From the NCBI GenBank assembly GCA_007129635.1, contig SKVE01000717.1, positions 1 to 7,709 of the forward strand: a stretch of DNA of 7,709 nucleotides, in the 5' to 3' direction. The DNA comes from Planctomycetaceae bacterium (GTDB lineage Bacteria > Planctomycetota > Planctomycetia > Pirellulales > Pirellulaceae). Of this stretch, positions 6,651-7,709 are shown in pieces. The stretch's first letter is position 1, and every line of letters starts with the position of its first letter. The translations under genes were made by a program, and so were the position numbers. Under the pieces are notes generated by a model. That model was given only the letters and a program-made list of their open reading frames with translations. It made no database searches and was not told the DNA's origin.

Positions 6651-6657
6651 TCGTCTC

Positions 6658-7709
6658 ATGCCAATTCGCATGCTCCTGCTGGTCTTCCTGCTGGGCACAA
6701 TCGTCCTGCCGATCGTTGGGAACGGCACCCTGAACGGTGCGGATCGCCCGAACTTTGTCTGGATCGTCTCGGAAGACAACTCGATTCACTACATGCGAAT
6801 GTTCTATCCGACGGGCGCACCGACGCCGAATATCCAAAGCTTGGCCGAACGGGGCCTGGTCTTTGATCGTGCCTTCTCGAATTCGCCCGTCTGCTCGGTC
6901 GCACGAACGACGCTGGCCACCGGGATGTACGCGCCACGCAACGGGACTCAGTTCCATCGACGCATCCGCCCGGCCCAATTGCCCGAGGATTGGCGCATGT
7001 TTCCCTTCTACTTGCGTCAAGCCGGATACTACACGACCAACCACGTCAAAACCGATTACAACACACCAGCGGGCGCGGGCGTCTGGGACGAATCCAGTCG
7101 CAAGGCCACTTGGCGAAATCGGCCCGAACCGGACACGCCTTTCTTCCACATGCAGTCGTTTCCCGTATCGCACGAGAGTTCTTTGCACTTTCCGGTCGAA
7201 CAGATCGAGCCCGCTGCGTTGAAGACCGATCCTGATTCGGTCGTCCTGTCGCCGCACCATCCTGACACGGCCTGGTTCCGATACACGCATGCTCGCTACC
7301 TGGATCGCATGCGCGACGTCGATGAAATCGTCGGTCGTATGATGGCTCAATTGGAAGAAGACGGACTCTTGGAGGACACGTTCGTATTCTACTTCGGCGA
7401 TCATGGCGGTGTGTTGCCGGGAAGCAAAGGCTATCTGTTCGAAACCGGCTTGCATGTGCCGTTGGTCGTCTATGTCCCGGAGAACTGGAAATCCTTGTCT
7501 CCGCTGCCGCAGGGCAGTCGCGTGCCAGGGTTCGTCAGCTTTGTGGATTTCGGCCCGACACTGATCCATCTGGCAGGTGCACCGCTACCCGAGCACGTCG
7601 ATGGCCGCCCGTTCCTGGGGCCGGATGTCACGGCCGACCAACTGAATTCACGTGACGAAACGTTCGGATACGCCGATCGGTTCGACGAGAAATACGATCT
7701 GTCCCGGTC
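6658..7709 (+). CDS. Exported sulfatase (alkaline phosphatase superfamily), truncated by the window end
   Basis: The frame is open from ATG 6658 to the window edge (350 full codons) without a stop; comparable sulfatases run about 450-550 residues, so the C-terminal part is missing. A hydrophobic signal peptide (residues 4-21, probable cleavage near A28) implies export. RPNFVWIVSEDNS (30-42) is the first strand and metal site (D40, N41). CSVARTTLATG (79-89) is the active-site segment, with C79 the residue to be converted to formylglycine and R83 its partner. K131 in NHVKTDYN, H172 in FPVSHES, the metal pair D248/H249 in YFGDHGG, and K257 before FETGLHVPLVV complete the pocket. The enzyme should hydrolyse sulfate esters or sulfamates of glycans; the substrate is unknown. 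The motif reads C-S-V-A-R, with valine where proline or alanine is usual. The CBM9-bearing gene upstream on the same strand fits a polysaccharide role. Confidence 0.93.
   Translation, partial: MPIRMLLLVFLLGTIVLPIVGNGTLNGADRPNFVWIVSEDNSIHYMRMFYPTGAPTPNIQSLAERGLVFDRAFSNSPVCSVARTTLATGMYAPRNGTQFHRRIRPAQLPEDWRMFPFYLRQAGYYTTNHVKTDYNTPAGAGVWDESSRKATWRNRPEPDTPFFHMQSFPVSHESSLHFPVEQIEPAALKTDPDSVVLSPHHPDTAWFRYTHARYLDRMRDVDEIVGRMMAQLEEDGLLEDTFVFYFGDHGGVLPGSKGYLFETGLHVPLVVYVPENWKSLSPLPQGSRVPGFVSFVDFGPTLIHLAGAPLPEHVDGRPFLGPDVTADQLNSRDETFGYADRFDEKYDLSR

Larger units (their letters stand above)
6521..6657. other. Intergenic region before the sulfatase gene
   Basis: These 137 bases separate two co-oriented genes. 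They hold the GC hairpin at 6582-6596, a TTGACG hexamer at 6542-6547 that could be a -35 box but has only a poor partner (TAGCGT at 6565-6570), and the sulfatase Shine-Dalgarno at the end. Whether the sulfatase has its own promoter or is read through from the upstream gene cannot be decided from the sequence. Confidence 0.4.

Noticed and set aside
6538..7569. 343-codon minus-strand open frame opposite the sulfatase
   Set aside because: The plus strand has signal peptide, CSVAR motif and GDHGG motif of a sulfatase in an open frame running off the window end. The antisense product has no family features.

Overview
The window is a gene-dense, GC-rich bacterial segment that looks planctomycetal, probably Pirellulales-like. 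I base this on gene content: a sulfatase with a CSVAR-type active-site motif, a large exported protein joining a Ycf48/BNR-type propeller to a CBM9-like carbohydrate-binding domain, and an isolated receiver protein resembling hybrid-kinase receivers. The lineage call is inference from family content, not from a marker gene.

Layout: (1) 1-147, + strand, the 3' end of an unidentified gene whose TGA overlaps the next ATG (ATGA). (2) 144-1856, + strand, a 570-residue M20-family metallopeptidase with all expected metal and catalytic residues. (3) 1833-2258, - strand, a single-domain response regulator that converges on the peptidase and overlaps its 3' end by 24 bp. (4) 2259-2426, a divergent intergenic region. 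(5) 2427-3278, + strand, an EamA/DMT-type membrane transporter starting at GTG. (6) 3279-3355, a short leader with a perfect TATAAT box and a strong ribosome binding site. (7) 3356-6520, + strand, a 1054-residue exported multidomain protein: signal peptide, seven-bladed Ycf48/BNR-like propeller, degenerate PIG-L (LmbE)-like domain, TPR-like helical segment and CBM9-like C-terminus. (8) 6521-6657, an intergenic region with a small GC hairpin. (9) 6658 to the window end, + strand, a signal-peptide-bearing sulfatase cut off by the window edge.

The last two genes fit together as an exported glycan-handling pair: one protein with a probable carbohydrate-binding module and a sulfatase that would desulfate a sulfated substrate. 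The peptidase and its upstream partner form a separate translationally coupled unit. The receiver has no partner kinase in view. There is no CRISPR array, tRNA, rRNA, transposon or phage gene. The item most worth pursuing is the propeller/PIG-L-like/CBM9 protein, whose central domain keeps the PIG-L outline but lacks the expected zinc-site histidines. I do not see a clearly new multigene system.
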